In this document: piece by piece, positions 34,040-44,141 of the stretch
How the letters are laid out: each line of letters opens with the position of its first letter
How positions within the stretch are numbered: the stretch's first letter is position 1
Assembly: GCA_030268105.1 (NCBI GenBank)
Contig: BSDZ01000009.1
Span: 620,001 to 684,000 of the forward strand
Direction: 5' to 3'
DNA from: Volvox africanus
Lineage: Eukaryota > Chlorophyta > Chlorophyceae > Chlamydomonadales > Volvocaceae
DNA: 64,000 nucleotides
Translations under genes and position numbers: made by a program
Notes under the pieces: model-generated
Told to the model about the DNA's origin: nothing
What the model saw: the letters and a program-made list of their open reading frames with translations, nothing else
Database searches by the model: none

Positions 34040-37000
34040 ATGGTTGGAAATTCCTGGCTAGAATTCCGGAAGCGTGTCCTAAAAAGCCCTTGGCGCGCTC
34101 TGCAGGCTGTCGCGGACCTCGCGGGCGAGCCCTCCCCTCGCTCCGAGCCAGAAGAGGAAGAGGACAACAGCGGCGGCACCGGCAGCCCCAGTGATGAAGT
34201 GACCTCGGATGAAGACTGGCAGGGCGACTCCAAAAAGCCCCGCCAGAGTCGCGAGCGTCGCAAGAAGCGCACCCAGCAAGATGGGGCCAAGCCTCAGGTG
34301 GGGCCAGCCAGCGCGTCAGGCACTGTGGCTGGCTCACTTGTGCAACAGCAGCAGCAACAGGCCATTTCTTGCGCTGGCCGGCAAGACGCTGAGGTGGTGC
34401 TGGAGGAGCAGGGCGACCTCACTGTGACTGTGACTGTGACACACTCGAAGCGAGACACCACCCGATGTGGCACACGGGTGGACTCGACTCACACGAGATC
34501 CATCTCGGCCGGTGGCAACCGAGCATCATCTCATAAACAACAGCAGCAGCAACAGATGCTACAGCATTCACAACAGCAGCAGCGCCAGCAACAAATTCAG
34601 CAACAGCAGCAAGTTCAGCAACAGCAGCAAGTTCAGCATCAGCAGCAACACGACATGGATAGCATGGGGGGGTATGCGATGGTTCGACATCTCCCCAACA
34701 CTCTTGCCGGTGCGACTGGATCCGATGCTCCACAACAGGATGGCCCCGCCACATTCTGGGTGGCATCTGGTGGCTGGCGAAGTACCCATATGGCTACGGC
34801 GCCCGAGGCCGACCTCATGGCGGCAGGACGCAGCGGCGCAGCGGCTGGATTTGATGGTCGAATAGTTTCATTGGGGGCCGGAAGGCATGAGAGTGCCGGC
34901 TCTGGACTTCACACTAGCCTGCCTCAGGGACAGCAGCAGCTGCAGTATCAACAGCAGCAGCTGCTGCAGCGGCATAAACAACAGCAAGAGCAACGCTCCC
35001 CACAGCACCAGAAACAACAACAACAACCAAAACAACAATATCTTCAACAATTTCAACATGAACATCAACAACAGCAGCAGCAGCGCCCGCTGAACGGAAT
35101 GCTGGCGCCCGCCTCCGAGCCGCCGCGGAGGTTAAGTAGCCAGACGTTGCATCGTGATTCCCATGCAGCGTACGTAGCAATGCTTAAACAGGGCGGCGAA
35201 TGCGCGGCGCCAGCAGCTACGGCCGGTGGACAGGAAATATCTTGTGATGATCAGTTTGTCTCGCCGCTACATGGACAACACGGCGTTGCGACGCCTGTGG
35301 CAGCGGGGCCGCACAGCTCCGCTGGGGATGTGTGGGGTCCGGCTGTTACCCACAAGGGTGCAACCCCGGCGGCGGCGGGACACGCTGTTCCGGCGATGCA
35401 CTTAAGCCGTGTGCCATCCCAGCCTGTACTTCCTGGCGACGCCGGCAGTACTGGATCCACGGATGTGCACCGTGGGGGCAGGTCCGTCACCGATATGTCG
35501 GTAACTGGCAACATGAATCCCGACGGGCGACGTGGCGGCGGCAGCTGCGGTGGCGCTGTCGCCGTAGGGCCGGCTGCCCTCGGGTCTGCGCAAAAGGCCG
35601 TAGCGGAGCCTAATTGTATCAAAGGTGAGGAATTGTACGCGGGTCTTCACGGACCAGTTGGGTCAATGGAGCGCACGGAAGGTGGTGCTCCGTACGGCTT
35701 GTCCCTGCGCGTGCCATCAGCTTCGACCCCGGGTAGCCAACCGCAGCCTTGGACTCCATTTGCTATCCCCATGTCCAGCGTAACAGAACACACAGTAGCC
35801 GCCGCCGCAGCAGCAGCGACGGTGGACGGCGGCGGAAGCGTACAGGAGACTCCGTCACCGTTGTCGTCGCACAGTCTGCGGCATCTGGACGACCGCGTGA
35901 GTTCACTTCCCGCCGTGACCTCCGATGGCGTTGTGGCAGCTGGAAATTCTGGTGCTGGCGCTGCCGGCGGCCATGGGCTGCTTCGCAAGGTGCACGGCTC
36001 AGCACCCGTCCCCGGCGACACTGCCGGCCCGCAGAGGGCCTCCTGGTTGCATCGCAGCCAACAGCACCAACTAAACCAGGTAAGCCGGCAGGGCATTGCT
36101 GCCAGCGGATCTCGCGGCACGGAATCTATGGAACCAAGCGCTGGCAGCAACAGCTGTGTTGGGCTGCTGCCCGGTGGAAGCCAGGCGGCTTCGCATCCGC
36201 CACTGCCCATGGCGCCGTCGCTCGCTGGTGGAGGAAATATTAGTCCTGGTCGTCAGATGTCCTTGTCTTCTAGCTTGCCGTGTGCAGATCTCCGGGGTGC
36301 CCAATCGGGTGGGGTCCCGGGCGACGCCGTGATGCAGCAGCAGCAGCTGCTGCTGCTGCAGGCGCCTTCAGTGATGCTGGTCACGGGACCGCCGCCGGTG
36401 ACGACGGGTTTCGCACCCAGCAAGAGCACCTTGCGCGGCGCCGCTGTCGTGAGCGCGACATCCGGTAGCGCAGGCGGTACCGTGTCCATGCAGGCCTCCT
36501 CACCGGTGTCAGGGCAGCTGCCGGTGTCGCTGGCGGGCCACATGGTGCTGAAGGGGACGGGCTCCTTCAGCGCTGCGGCCACGGCGCACCCGGCTACATC
36601 CAATGATGCCGGAAGCCCCGGTGGCGGTTGCGCTGCAGCGACTGCGGTAGCGATGGTGGTCGCGGCATCTGGACCTGCAGCGCCGTCTGCTATGGCTGCT
36701 GCGGCGGCTTCGGGCGCAGCGCTGGCAGCACCGGATGTGAGCGGTTGCAGCGCTGGCACACAGAGGTCCGTAATGGCGCCGTCGGCTACCTCCCGCAACA
36801 CAGTACAGTATCCCAGCAGCGCCTGGCCGGGCGATACGTCTCCTGCCGGGTCTTGGTCGCTTGCGCCGTTGCGGACCAAGCCATTGCCGGCAGTCCCCTT
36901 CCCTGGTTCGTTCCCGCCGACGTCTCCTGTCGGTGGCACCGCTTCGCCACTGTCGCCAACCAACAGCGGCGGTCCTCCACCCGGCATCGCTTCCGACTCA

Positions 37001-37954
37001 CCAAGCCGCGGGCGATGGATGCCGTACCTACCCGCAGCGCATCCCCGCGCCGCCCTCCCGCCGCCATGGTACCCGCCGTACCCGTACCCTGCGATCCCAG
37101 GCCATCCAGTCCCAGGTTCCCGGCCGTCAGCTTACCCGGCCCAGTACGTGCCTTTTGGACGCCCTCTTGTGCGCCGCCGATACTTATCGGCCCCATCAAA
37201 CACCCTGCCGCCGCCCTTGCCGCCTTTGCCACACCAACATCAAAATTTTCAGCGAGGTCAGTCCGTGGCACAGCTAGCCCCACCGCTGCCGCCTCACCAC
37301 GAGCAGCAGCACCAACAGCCTCCCAGCGGTCACATACCGCATCCTGGTTTGCTGTCCCCGATGCCCGGTCCAATGGGCACTGCATGGCAGCAGGACGGCC
37401 GGTCTTCAACACTTGTGCATGGCGGCCGAACACCAGCGTTCGGCATGCCGAACCCTGACCCGTGGGTCGTTGCAGGGTACGGGGACGCACGGCCGCCGGT
37501 GTTGGCCTCGGCTGGCAGCGCTCCAGTGCCGCCGATAGGCGGTGTGGCAGAAAGTCAAGGTATACCGAATTCAACTATGACCAGCATGATGGCTCCAGGG
37601 CCGCCTGGGTATGGTTACCATGTACAGGCGGACATGGCCGTCCCTGATGGGCGGGGCCAAGTCATGTCGACCTTGGCACTACCGGGGGGTGCTGGGGCAG
37701 GTATTGCGATGGTTTCAGACTCTGGCGAGGAGGACGAAATGCTCCTGGACAGTTTGTGGGGTAGTCTTGAGACGGTGCAGGATGACTCGGCGCAGCTGTT
37801 TTCTCCCCACGGAGTTGATGGCGGAGACGATGGCGTCAGGACTAGTGGCGAGGGCGGTAAAGGGGCCGAAAGCGCGTGCGCACATCTAGCGCCAGGACAC
37901 TATTACGGGATGGCGGGGTACTGTATGCCAGATGCCAGGGAATCGCAATTTTAA
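34040..37954 (+). CDS. Large single-exon Q/A/P/G-rich protein of unknown function, 1304 aa
   Basis: One uninterrupted frame of 1305 codons; an in-frame TAA lies 15 nt before the ATG. No known domain is recognised. Residues 1-20 (MVGNSWLEFRKRVLKSPWRA) are basic and helical-looking, followed by an acidic patch (EPEEEEDNS) and a basic nuclear-localisation-like stretch (SRERRKKR). Polyglutamine blocks occupy roughly residues 168-205 and 297-352, then Ala/Gly/Ser-rich sequence, a Pro-rich region (about 985-1125) and an acidic SGEEDEMLLDSLWGSL near residue 1235 that resembles a short helical interaction motif. Composition suggests a nuclear regulator or coactivator, but this is inference from low-complexity sequence alone. 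Lack of introns over 3.9 kb is unusual here. Long shadow frames on both strands arise from its repetitive codons. Confidence 0.75.
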   Translation: MVGNSWLEFRKRVLKSPWRALQAVADLAGEPSPRSEPEEEEDNSGGTGSPSDEVTSDEDWQGDSKKPRQSRERRKKRTQQDGAKPQVGPASASGTVAGSLVQQQQQQAISCAGRQDAEVVLEEQGDLTVTVTVTHSKRDTTRCGTRVDSTHTRSISAGGNRASSHKQQQQQQMLQHSQQQQRQQQIQQQQQVQQQQQVQHQQQHDMDSMGGYAMVRHLPNTLAGATGSDAPQQDGPATFWVASGGWRSTHMATAPEADLMAAGRSGAAAGFDGRIVSLGAGRHESAGSGLHTSLPQGQQQLQYQQQQLLQRHKQQQEQRSPQHQKQQQQPKQQYLQQFQHEHQQQQQQRPLNGMLAPASEPPRRLSSQTLHRDSHAAYVAMLKQGGECAAPAATAGGQEISCDDQFVSPLHGQHGVATPVAAGPHSSAGDVWGPAVTHKGATPAAAGHAVPAMHLSRVPSQPVLPGDAGSTGSTDVHRGGRSVTDMSVTGNMNPDGRRGGGSCGGAVAVGPAALGSAQKAVAEPNCIKGEELYAGLHGPVGSMERTEGGAPYGLSLRVPSASTPGSQPQPWTPFAIPMSSVTEHTVAAAAAAATVDGGGSVQETPSPLSSHSLRHLDDRVSSLPAVTSDGVVAAGNSGAGAAGGHGLLRKVHGSAPVPGDTAGPQRASWLHRSQQHQLNQVSRQGIAASGSRGTESMEPSAGSNSCVGLLPGGSQAASHPPLPMAPSLAGGGNISPGRQMSLSSSLPCADLRGAQSGGVPGDAVMQQQQLLLLQAPSVMLVTGPPPVTTGFAPSKSTLRGAAVVSATSGSAGGTVSMQASSPVSGQLPVSLAGHMVLKGTGSFSAAATAHPATSNDAGSPGGGCAAATAVAMVVAASGPAAPSAMAAAAASGAALAAPDVSGCSAGTQRSVMAPSATSRNTVQYPSSAWPGDTSPAGSWSLAPLRTKPLPAVPFPGSFPPTSPVGGTASPLSPTNSGGPPPGIASDSPSRGRWMPYLPAAHPRAALPPPWYPPYPYPAIPGHPVPGSRPSAYPAQYVPFGRPLVRRRYLSAPSNTLPPPLPPLPHQHQNFQRGQSVAQLAPPLPPHHEQQHQQPPSGHIPHPGLLSPMPGPMGTAWQQDGRSSTLVHGGRTPAFGMPNPDPWVVAGYGDARPPVLASAGSAPVPPIGGVAESQGIPNSTMTSMMAPGPPGYGYHVQADMAVPDGRGQVMSTLALPGGAGAGIAMVSDSGEEDEMLLDSLWGSLETVQDDSAQLFSPHGVDGGDDGVRTSGEGGKGAESACAHLAPGHYYGMAGYCMPDARESQF
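36333..36360. repeat. Perfect 28-nt palindrome of CAG/CTG units inside the Q-rich gene
   Basis: Four CAG units run directly into four CTG units, flanked by TG and CA, giving a perfect palindrome that encodes MQQQQLLLLQ. It could extrude as a hairpin. Confidence 0.9.
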
Positions 37955-38098
37955 GATGCGGACGATGACTAAATTGTTTTGTGTTAAGATGGCGCAGAGA
38001 TTTGACGTTATGTTCCTAAGATGCCCGCGCACCGCGGGGAAAACTTGGCCAGATGCAGCGCATGGCCTTTGAATCAAATCAGCTTGGCAAAGGATGTA

Positions 38099-38100
<2 letters not shown>

Positions 38101-38128
<28 letters not shown>
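38101..38128. repeat. (TG)n microsatellite
   Basis: Fourteen uninterrupted TG units about 150 nt after the stop of the Q-rich gene, probably in its 3'UTR. Confidence 0.95.
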
Positions 38129-38130
<2 letters not shown>

Positions 38131-39008
38131 GACCTGTGTTGTGTGCGTTGTGTATGCGTATACGTAGGTGTATGTGCGAGCGCTGAGATAGGGGTTGTGC
38201 GCGCACAGCTTGTGCTTGTGCTTGGCTATCTCGTGCACTGAAAAATGCGGCATTGCGCTGCTGCCAAGTTAACTGGTGCTTTGGAGGGCTGACAAGGCAA
38301 CGCAGCGCTAGTTGACAGTAGCTCTTTTTGTTTTCAAGATTCCACTTTCATTCAAACGAACCGATTGTTGTAGCGATTGCATCTTCTGTTCGTCACAGCT
38401 ATTGTGTGCGGACGTGATTCTTCTTCCCACGCACCCCATTTGTATACCCTGCTTGTGCGGCGCAATTTAAAGCCATGCATTTGGCGTTTTGCTTCAGGCG
38501 TAGGGCCAACCCTTGGGGCATCCTAGCACGCGGCCACGCAGTTCCCGATTTCCCGTATCCCTAGGAATACAATCTTTGCACCCTGGCGTGGTGCTCTAGC
38601 TTCCTGTTGTGCCGCGGCTCTCTATTTTGCTGCAGTGGTGCTGGTCTTCTATAGCAGGTGGGACTCAGGTGGCGCAGGATTGGTCTACTACTACTGCGTT
38701 TGACGTGAAATACGGTAAATCCTTAGAGGAAGCTATTCGGCTTGCTATTGCCCGTACCGTCTGTGCTGGCAATGGCAGCGGAGCTTTTGTCTTAAATTAG
38801 ATTACTTGGTGCTATGTCATGAAGTAGATCGGGAGTACATTCGGAGCCCCCCATGACTTGGCACTCCGCGCCATCTGTTCTAGATACCCGCATGCACCAA
38901 GGCTTGGTAGTAAATATAAACTTCATAAGAGCTCTGAATTTCTTATGAGCTCAGTTAGAGGTGAGGTATTTCTTGCCTACGTTAGATAATGGTTGATGCA
39001 GTGGCCTA

Positions 39009-39509
39009 ATGCAGGTGACGTTTCGTTGGCTTTTGTTGGCCTTTGTGGCCGAGCGTGGACGCAAGCAATTGATTCTGTATAACGCCACCCGGGTTGGCGT
39101 TTTGTACGGAGGTCATGTCATAGGTAATCTCGTCTTAGGCTTAATGGCGGAGGAGAAAACGGCTTATAATTTGCGTGGGGTTGTGCATGATGCGTGGAAT
39201 GACGATGCAATTTTCGTGTGTAATAGCCCATTTCTCTTAGATGTCTCATCGCTTCCGAAGCACTGTGATCCTTCATCTTATGATCCAGCATCCACAGGTG
39301 GGAAACACTCAAGCGTATATCCCCTTAAGACTGGAAAGTTGGAACCACCCAGAACTTCCCTACCTCTCGTCAAAAGGCCTGGGATGGAAAGAATCTCAAA
39401 GAAATCTGGATTAATTATGCAATATTTTGAAGTCTTTTTATGTTATAAGGACATGGGATACGAACTACAGTCTCTCCGTACCAGCAGGTGCGGGCCCAGG
39501 GGTCGATAG
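39009..39509 (+). CDS. Unassigned open reading frame, 166 codons, doubtful
   Basis: ATG-initiated open frame in an AT-richer intergenic block. It has a hydrophobic start (MQVTFRWLLLAFVAERG) but no motif, repeat or splice context that I recognise. The length is only modestly above chance for this composition. It could be a lineage-specific gene, a transposon remnant or noise. Confidence 0.15.
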   Translation: MQVTFRWLLLAFVAERGRKQLILYNATRVGVLYGGHVIGNLVLGLMAEEKTAYNLRGVVHDAWNDDAIFVCNSPFLLDVSSLPKHCDPSSYDPASTGGKHSSVYPLKTGKLEPPRTSLPLVKRPGMERISKKSGLIMQYFEVFLCYKDMGYELQSLRTSRCGPRGR

Positions 39510-40099
39510 CAGTCAGAACTTCCTTTGTGTTTCTCTCCTTGATCTGACGCTTAACCTTCCTAACCAACTTAGATTATGATTCTTATAATATCTGGTCCTT
39601 TCTCATTGTGTACCATGACTGAACAGACCTTGGCTGCTGCAGTACCAATAACATGATCCGGACCGTACGTGACTTTGCATCATTTTCAGCAAGATGCAAT
39701 TGTATTTTGCTCCCATAACTCCGTCCTGTGTGAGGAAAAGCTGGGCAAGTTCGACGCTGCTTAAGATCATACGCCAACAGGGGTCTCAAGTGCTTGCTCT
39801 TCCACACTACTTTAATCTTTGATTGTGAATTCTAACTGATCAAACTGCTATTGACATTTAATACTCACTGCGGTGTGCGGGTGGACCTGTCGTGAAGCAA
39901 CAGTTGCAGGTGAAAACATATTTGACTTGAGACTGTGTTGCAATAAGCCTTTATATTGTCTTCATTTTGGTGTTATATCTTGGGAAAATCTTCTGTTCTG
40001 TTCTACCTTCGTTAACCTAACTGGAGCATCTGCCTCACAAAGCAGGGATCGCCGTTGGAACAGATCCAAGTACTGGATTATTAGTGGCCATTAGCCACT

Positions 40100-41200
40100 A
40101 TGCCCAGCTACGATGACTCGACGGGAAAGTCTAAGATTACGGAGGCCAAGACCCGTTACACGGTGCTGGCGTCCTTCTTTGCAATCGGTCTTTGCCTTGG
40201 AATTGTGATATCGGAGCGCATCTATGTACAGAAGCGGGCCGTGATTCCCAAGCCTCGGCAGCTTGTCAGCGAGATAGCCAACCGCATGCACGTCGGTCAC
40301 CACACGGCCGTCGCTGGTCCTCGTAACGATTTGGAGGCGTATTTAATGAAGATTGCGCCACAGAAGGAGCTGTTGCTCGCCGTGGCCAATAAGAACACGA
40401 TGTGGGACGGTATGCTTGATACCTTCACACAGGGTTTCAAGAGAGCTAAGGTATCCAACCACATGGTGCTGGCGCTAGACCAGGAGACGGTGACCTGGTG
40501 TCAGCAGAACGGCATCAACGTCTTCATGATGAACGTTACGATCGCAGCGTCGCAAAAAGGCACTGGCGATAACCATGCAGTCTCAGCGCTCAAGTTTGGG
40601 ATTCTGCGGAATTTTGTCGAGCTGGGCTGGGCTGTTTTGCTGTCGGACGTGGATATTGCCATATTTCAAAACCCCTTCGAGCATCTGTACCGGGACTCGG
40701 ACGTGGAGGGCATGTCTGATGGCTTTGACGAGCACACGGCATACGGCTCTATTGAGGGTTTTGATGATCCATCCATGGGGTGGGGCCGCTACGCACAGTA
40801 CTACAAACACTTCAACATGAACTCGGGCCTGTTCTACATTAAAGCCAATAACCGTACTCTAGAACTTCTCACCCGCTTGGAGACGCGTCTGAGCAAGGAG
40901 AAGTACTGGGATCAGACCGCCTACAATGAAGAAATTTTCTTCCTTTCTCATGGCAACTACAGGAGTCCACAAGTCAGCGTGCGCGTCATGGATATCGACC
41001 AGTTCATGAACTCGAAGCGCCTCTTCAAGGATATCCGGCACCGCTCTAAGGATCAGCGGCCGCCACTTCCAGTCATGGTACACATTAACTATCACCCTGA
41101 CAAGCACGAGCGTCTCAAGGCCGTAATCCAGTACTACATTGGCGGCAATGAGCACGCCCTTGATTCATTCCCGGGGGGCAGTGAACCGGGCACCCGTTAA
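40100..41200 (+). CDS. RRA: RRA-type arabinosyltransferase (glycosyltransferase family GT77), intronless, 366 aa
   Basis: Golgi type II membrane enzyme of the RRA (REDUCED RESIDUAL ARABINOSE) group, which adds arabinose to hydroxyproline-linked arabinosides on cell-wall glycoproteins of the extensin type; these form the walls of volvocine algae. Residues 21-37 are a single membrane anchor after a short cytosolic tail. The catalytic core matches land-plant RRA proteins closely: GDNHAVSALKFGILRNF, the metal/nucleotide-binding LLSDVDIAIFQNPF (DxD at 183-185), HLYRDSDVEGMSDG, MGWGRYAQ, WDQTAYNEE, DIDQFMNSKRLF, and the C-terminal HINYHPDKHERLKAV ending in LDSFPGGSEPGTR. Length is slightly shorter than plant homologues because the stem is short. 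The gene has no introns, unlike almost all neighbours. Convergent with the RING gene; stops are 257 bp apart. Confidence 0.95.
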   Translation: MPSYDDSTGKSKITEAKTRYTVLASFFAIGLCLGIVISERIYVQKRAVIPKPRQLVSEIANRMHVGHHTAVAGPRNDLEAYLMKIAPQKELLLAVANKNTMWDGMLDTFTQGFKRAKVSNHMVLALDQETVTWCQQNGINVFMMNVTIAASQKGTGDNHAVSALKFGILRNFVELGWAVLLSDVDIAIFQNPFEHLYRDSDVEGMSDGFDEHTAYGSIEGFDDPSMGWGRYAQYYKHFNMNSGLFYIKANNRTLELLTRLETRLSKEKYWDQTAYNEEIFFLSHGNYRSPQVSVRVMDIDQFMNSKRLFKDIRHRSKDQRPPLPVMVHINYHPDKHERLKAVIQYYIGGNEHALDSFPGGSEPGTR

Positions 41201-41276
41201 AGCAATTTGGCGACAGAGAATCGACCTCGTATACTATAAAGGACTGATCAGGGGGGGGGGTTGTCTAGTGCACAGA

Positions 41277-41281
41277 TGTAA
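41277..41281 (+). terminator. TGTAA motif, candidate poly(A) signal of the RRA-type gene
   Basis: TGTAA 77 nt after the stop codon, within the short convergent gap before the RING gene. A second TGTAA lies at 41396-41400. Confidence 0.4.
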
Positions 41282-41457
41282 AGATTGAATCTGCCTAAAG
41301 TACTCATGATATACATGCTATGCACACTCGTGGCGGAAATGACAGTGGACAGTCGGTTGACTTGTGGGGTGTGGGGTGTTCGTGTCTGCGCAACATGTAA
41401 TTTCAGGCGGCATTGGACTCCTGTGGTGGTGGCTCTTGTGAGACAGGACAACTCGTT

Positions 41458-43147
41458 TTAGCTCTCGGGTAGGACAGCTTTGCATAGAGGACAGCAGGCT
41501 TTAATTCGAAGCCACTCGTCGAGGCATGCTGAGTGGTGATAATGGACGCACTGGATGCTCTTGAGCTGGTCGCCTGCCGCAAAATTGCCCAGGCAAATGC
41601 AGCAGGTTTGGCCAAGCAAGGGTGACGACTCCGCGCATGTGATTGTTGGAATGCCCGCAATGGTGCTTGCACGAGCCCCTGCAATGGTCACAGGACGCCC
41701 GGTTAAGTGGGATGACAATTGTAGTGGATACGATGAGCCTACGCAAAAAATTGAACACTCCAGGGAGGGAATACGCTTCCCTGCTAGCTCCAGATGAGGT
41801 GTAGACGTTATCTACGAGACGTGTTGCAACGTACCAGGAATTTCATCCTGCGTGAGCCCTCCGCGCCTTGGGAATGCCCGCAGGACACTCAGCAGCTGCC
41901 TGTGCCGGCGTATGAAGGGACAGGCAGCTTAGTAACCGTGAGTACTAGCGTTTAATAGACAGAAGCTGACTAGCATTTAACCCCCAAGTTTTCCAGAGAA
42001 ACAGGGACGCGAGCTGGCGCGGAACCACCGATGAAACTTACCCTGATGCAGCACTGCCGCAGACATCATGGATGCCTCCATTCCCGTAAAGGACTCACAC
42101 CCTTACCTGGCCATGCGAGAAACCTCATCCGCCCGTGAGTCCGTCGCTGAAACCGCTGCTGAAAGAGATGGTACGTCCTCTGGCCTGCTAAACATCATGG
42201 CTCGGGACGCGGCCTTCATATCCCGAAGAGACTGCGCAAGGAGTCCCACTGCCTGCTCCACAGCCGAGACCTGTGTAAACGCGGGATATAAGTAACTAAA
42301 TTATTTTAGCAGTAATGGCCCAGTCGGTGTTCCGACCCTGACCGCTTGAATGATGCAGTATTGTATGATCACGCCCATCACAGTTCCATGTCCAATATGG
42401 CATTCAAGGTCGGTGGCAGGGATCTCCAAATAGCGTAGAGGTCGCGTCGCAGGCTGGTTGCGGACGTACCTGCAACGGGGTACCCTCGATCACGGCCATT
42501 TCCGCTGTAAGCAACTCCTGCAGCGCGGTTAGCTGCTGTTGGCGGAGCCTGCAGCGTGTGGCGTCGTTTAGCGCGTGTATAAGCCTTGCATCCACCCTAA
42601 TATCACACCAATATGTTAAATCATGTTTATGGGCATGGTAGCTGTGCGCCTTGGAACAGCAGCATCCACATGTCATGCCATAAACACCTGTGCCACAGGG
42701 CCGCAAAAGCCTCATCGCAAGGGCGTACTTGAGCTGCTGCATGCGGAGCTTGAGCAACTGTTGTAGAGTCTCGTTCTGTTTCCGCTGCAGTGAGGCCAGT
42801 TGCTGGGCGACGGCTTGGACAGAATCGTTAAGGCCGCTCTGAAGCCTAGATACCGTGGAATCGACATCCTGCCCAGACACGCTGAGTTCATCCCCGTCAT
42901 CTGCGACCTCGTTGCTATAGGTGCGGGATGATTCCGCGACCTCGTCCCCCGTGAGCTCCTCGACCTCCCGGGAAGTGGTTGCTGGCTCGGCAATTGAGGG
43001 ACCAGGCCCTTCAGTCCGTTCTGTTGCCACCGATATATCCAACCCACTGTTATGATGAAGGCAAAGGCTTGATAATTGAGAGCTCAGTTGGCGCGCACGC
43101 GCAATGGCTTCATGTGCGCGACGGAGGTTCTCGCCAATGGCATCCAT
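41458..43147 (-). CDS. RING-H2 finger protein, putative E3 ubiquitin ligase, 5 exons, 351 aa
   Basis: Exons (minus) 43147-42729, 42596-42470, 42270-42107, 41899-41835 and 41738-41458 join in phase to 352 codons. The C-terminus (304-351) is a complete RING-H2 finger: C304-x2-C307-x14-C322-x-H324-x2-H327-x2-C330-x10-C341-x2-C344 (CCICLGNF ... HYHHSACLDEWL ... CPLCKAVLP). Such fingers recruit E2 enzymes for substrate ubiquitination. The N-terminal two thirds are soluble: helix-forming and Gln/Leu-rich segments (VAQQLASLQRKQNETLQQLL and LRQQQLTALQELL) suggest coiled coils for partner binding. There is no transmembrane segment, unlike ATL-type RING-H2 proteins. An upstream in-frame ATG at 43165 would add six residues. 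I do not recognise a named orthologue. It starts 207 bp from the divergent uS11m gene. Confidence 0.88.
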
Positions 43148-43354
43148 AACTACATCAAAAAACATATGTTATCTCTTTAATGGGTATATGATAACAGTTG
43201 AAATGGAATGTCCGTTCGCAGCGACGTACGGGGCGTACACTTTGTGCTATGCAGTAGTTGTAACCTTTTGGTCAACCTTTCGATGCCATCAGCAATTAAC
43301 AACAGTGCACATTGCTTCTGTACTAACGGTGGTACGCCAACACCCAACAGCAAC
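43148..43354. promoter_or_regulatory. Compact bidirectional promoter between RING-H2 and uS11m genes
   Basis: Only 207 bp separates the two divergent start codons, so both promoters and 5'UTRs must share this stretch. No TATA box is obvious. Confidence 0.6.
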
Positions 43355-44141
43355 ATGGTTTGTTCTGCGGGCATACTTCATAGTCTAGGTTGGGCGCTCA
43401 GAAGCACCTTGGATCTCGGACGTTTCTCGCCAGGTAGGTTCCAGCGAGTGCTATATCTCCCTTGGCTAATCCTGCGTTGTTGGAGCCCATCCACCGAGGA
43501 GAACGATATGTAAGATGCGAAAGAACCCCTGATATGCAGTGGCGGCAAACCTTCAAGCACAAGCTTTACGTTCCTTTCCAGCTGCGACAATGGCGCGGGG
43601 AGCGGAGGCGGCAGTGCCCGACCGAGAGGAGCGTTCGGCTTCGTTAGCCACCGATAGCAGCTCCGAAAGACGCAGGTCTCCCTTGTCCACCGACGTGGCC
43701 AGCAGTAGTGGGGACAGTGGCCACAGCAGCAAGGACAGTGGTTTCAATGTCCACTTGCGTCGTGTTGTTTCGGAGAGGCGCGCTGCTGAGCAGGGCTCTG
43801 TCGAGGGGATCATCCATATCCAGAACACCTTTAACAACATTATTCTGACTCTAACGGATCAGCAGGGCTTCATCAAAACATATACATCGGCGGGTATCGT
43901 CGGCTTTCGTGGAGCAAGAAGGTCGCAGCCCGTGGCCGCCGAGCGTGCAGCGGAAGAGCTGGCACGCCGGGCGCTCAAGTTAGGCTACTCGACGGTGTCG
44001 ATACGGCTAAAAGGTCCTGGAAATACCAAGCAGTACGCGGTTCAGTCCCTCGCTGCAGCAGGGCTACAGATTACAAGCCTCGCCGATGTGACACCCATCC
44101 CTTACAACGGGTGCCGCCTGCCCAAGAAGCGTCGGGTATAG
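43355..44141 (+). CDS. Mitochondrial small-subunit ribosomal protein uS11m, 2 exons, 226 aa
   Basis: Universal ribosomal protein of the platform of the small subunit, binding 16S-type rRNA near the mRNA exit. Exon 1 is 43355-43433 (MVCSAGILHSLGWALRSTLD, presequence-like) and exon 2 is 43540-44141; donor CCAG/GTAGGT and acceptor ATGCAG join in phase 1, giving 227 codons. The S11 domain occupies about residues 110-226: GIIHIQNTFNNIILTLTD, TSAGIVGFRGARRSQP, AAERAAEELARRALKLGYS, VSIRLKGPG, and the C-terminal TSLADVTPIPYNGCRLPKKR, all diagnostic. The stretch between presequence and domain (about 40-105) is Ser-rich and low complexity. Plastid S11 is normally plastid-encoded in green algae, so a mitochondrial role is inferred from this and the N-terminus. 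The start codon is a choice; translation from the exon 2 ATG would still give a full S11 domain. Confidence 0.92.

Larger units (their letters stand above)
37955..40099. other. Intergenic region with TG microsatellite, AT-rich tract and an unassigned open frame
   Basis: Contains the 3'UTR of the Q-rich gene, a (TG)n tract and sequence that becomes clearly AT-richer from about 38880. The frames at 38609-38800 and 39009-39509 lack recognisable motifs. The last part should hold the promoter of the glycosyltransferase gene. Confidence 0.5.

Noticed and set aside
36253..37574. Long minus-strand frames of 244 and 262 codons
   Set aside because: They are shadows of the GC-rich, repetitive codons of the plus-strand Q/P-rich gene and have no motifs.
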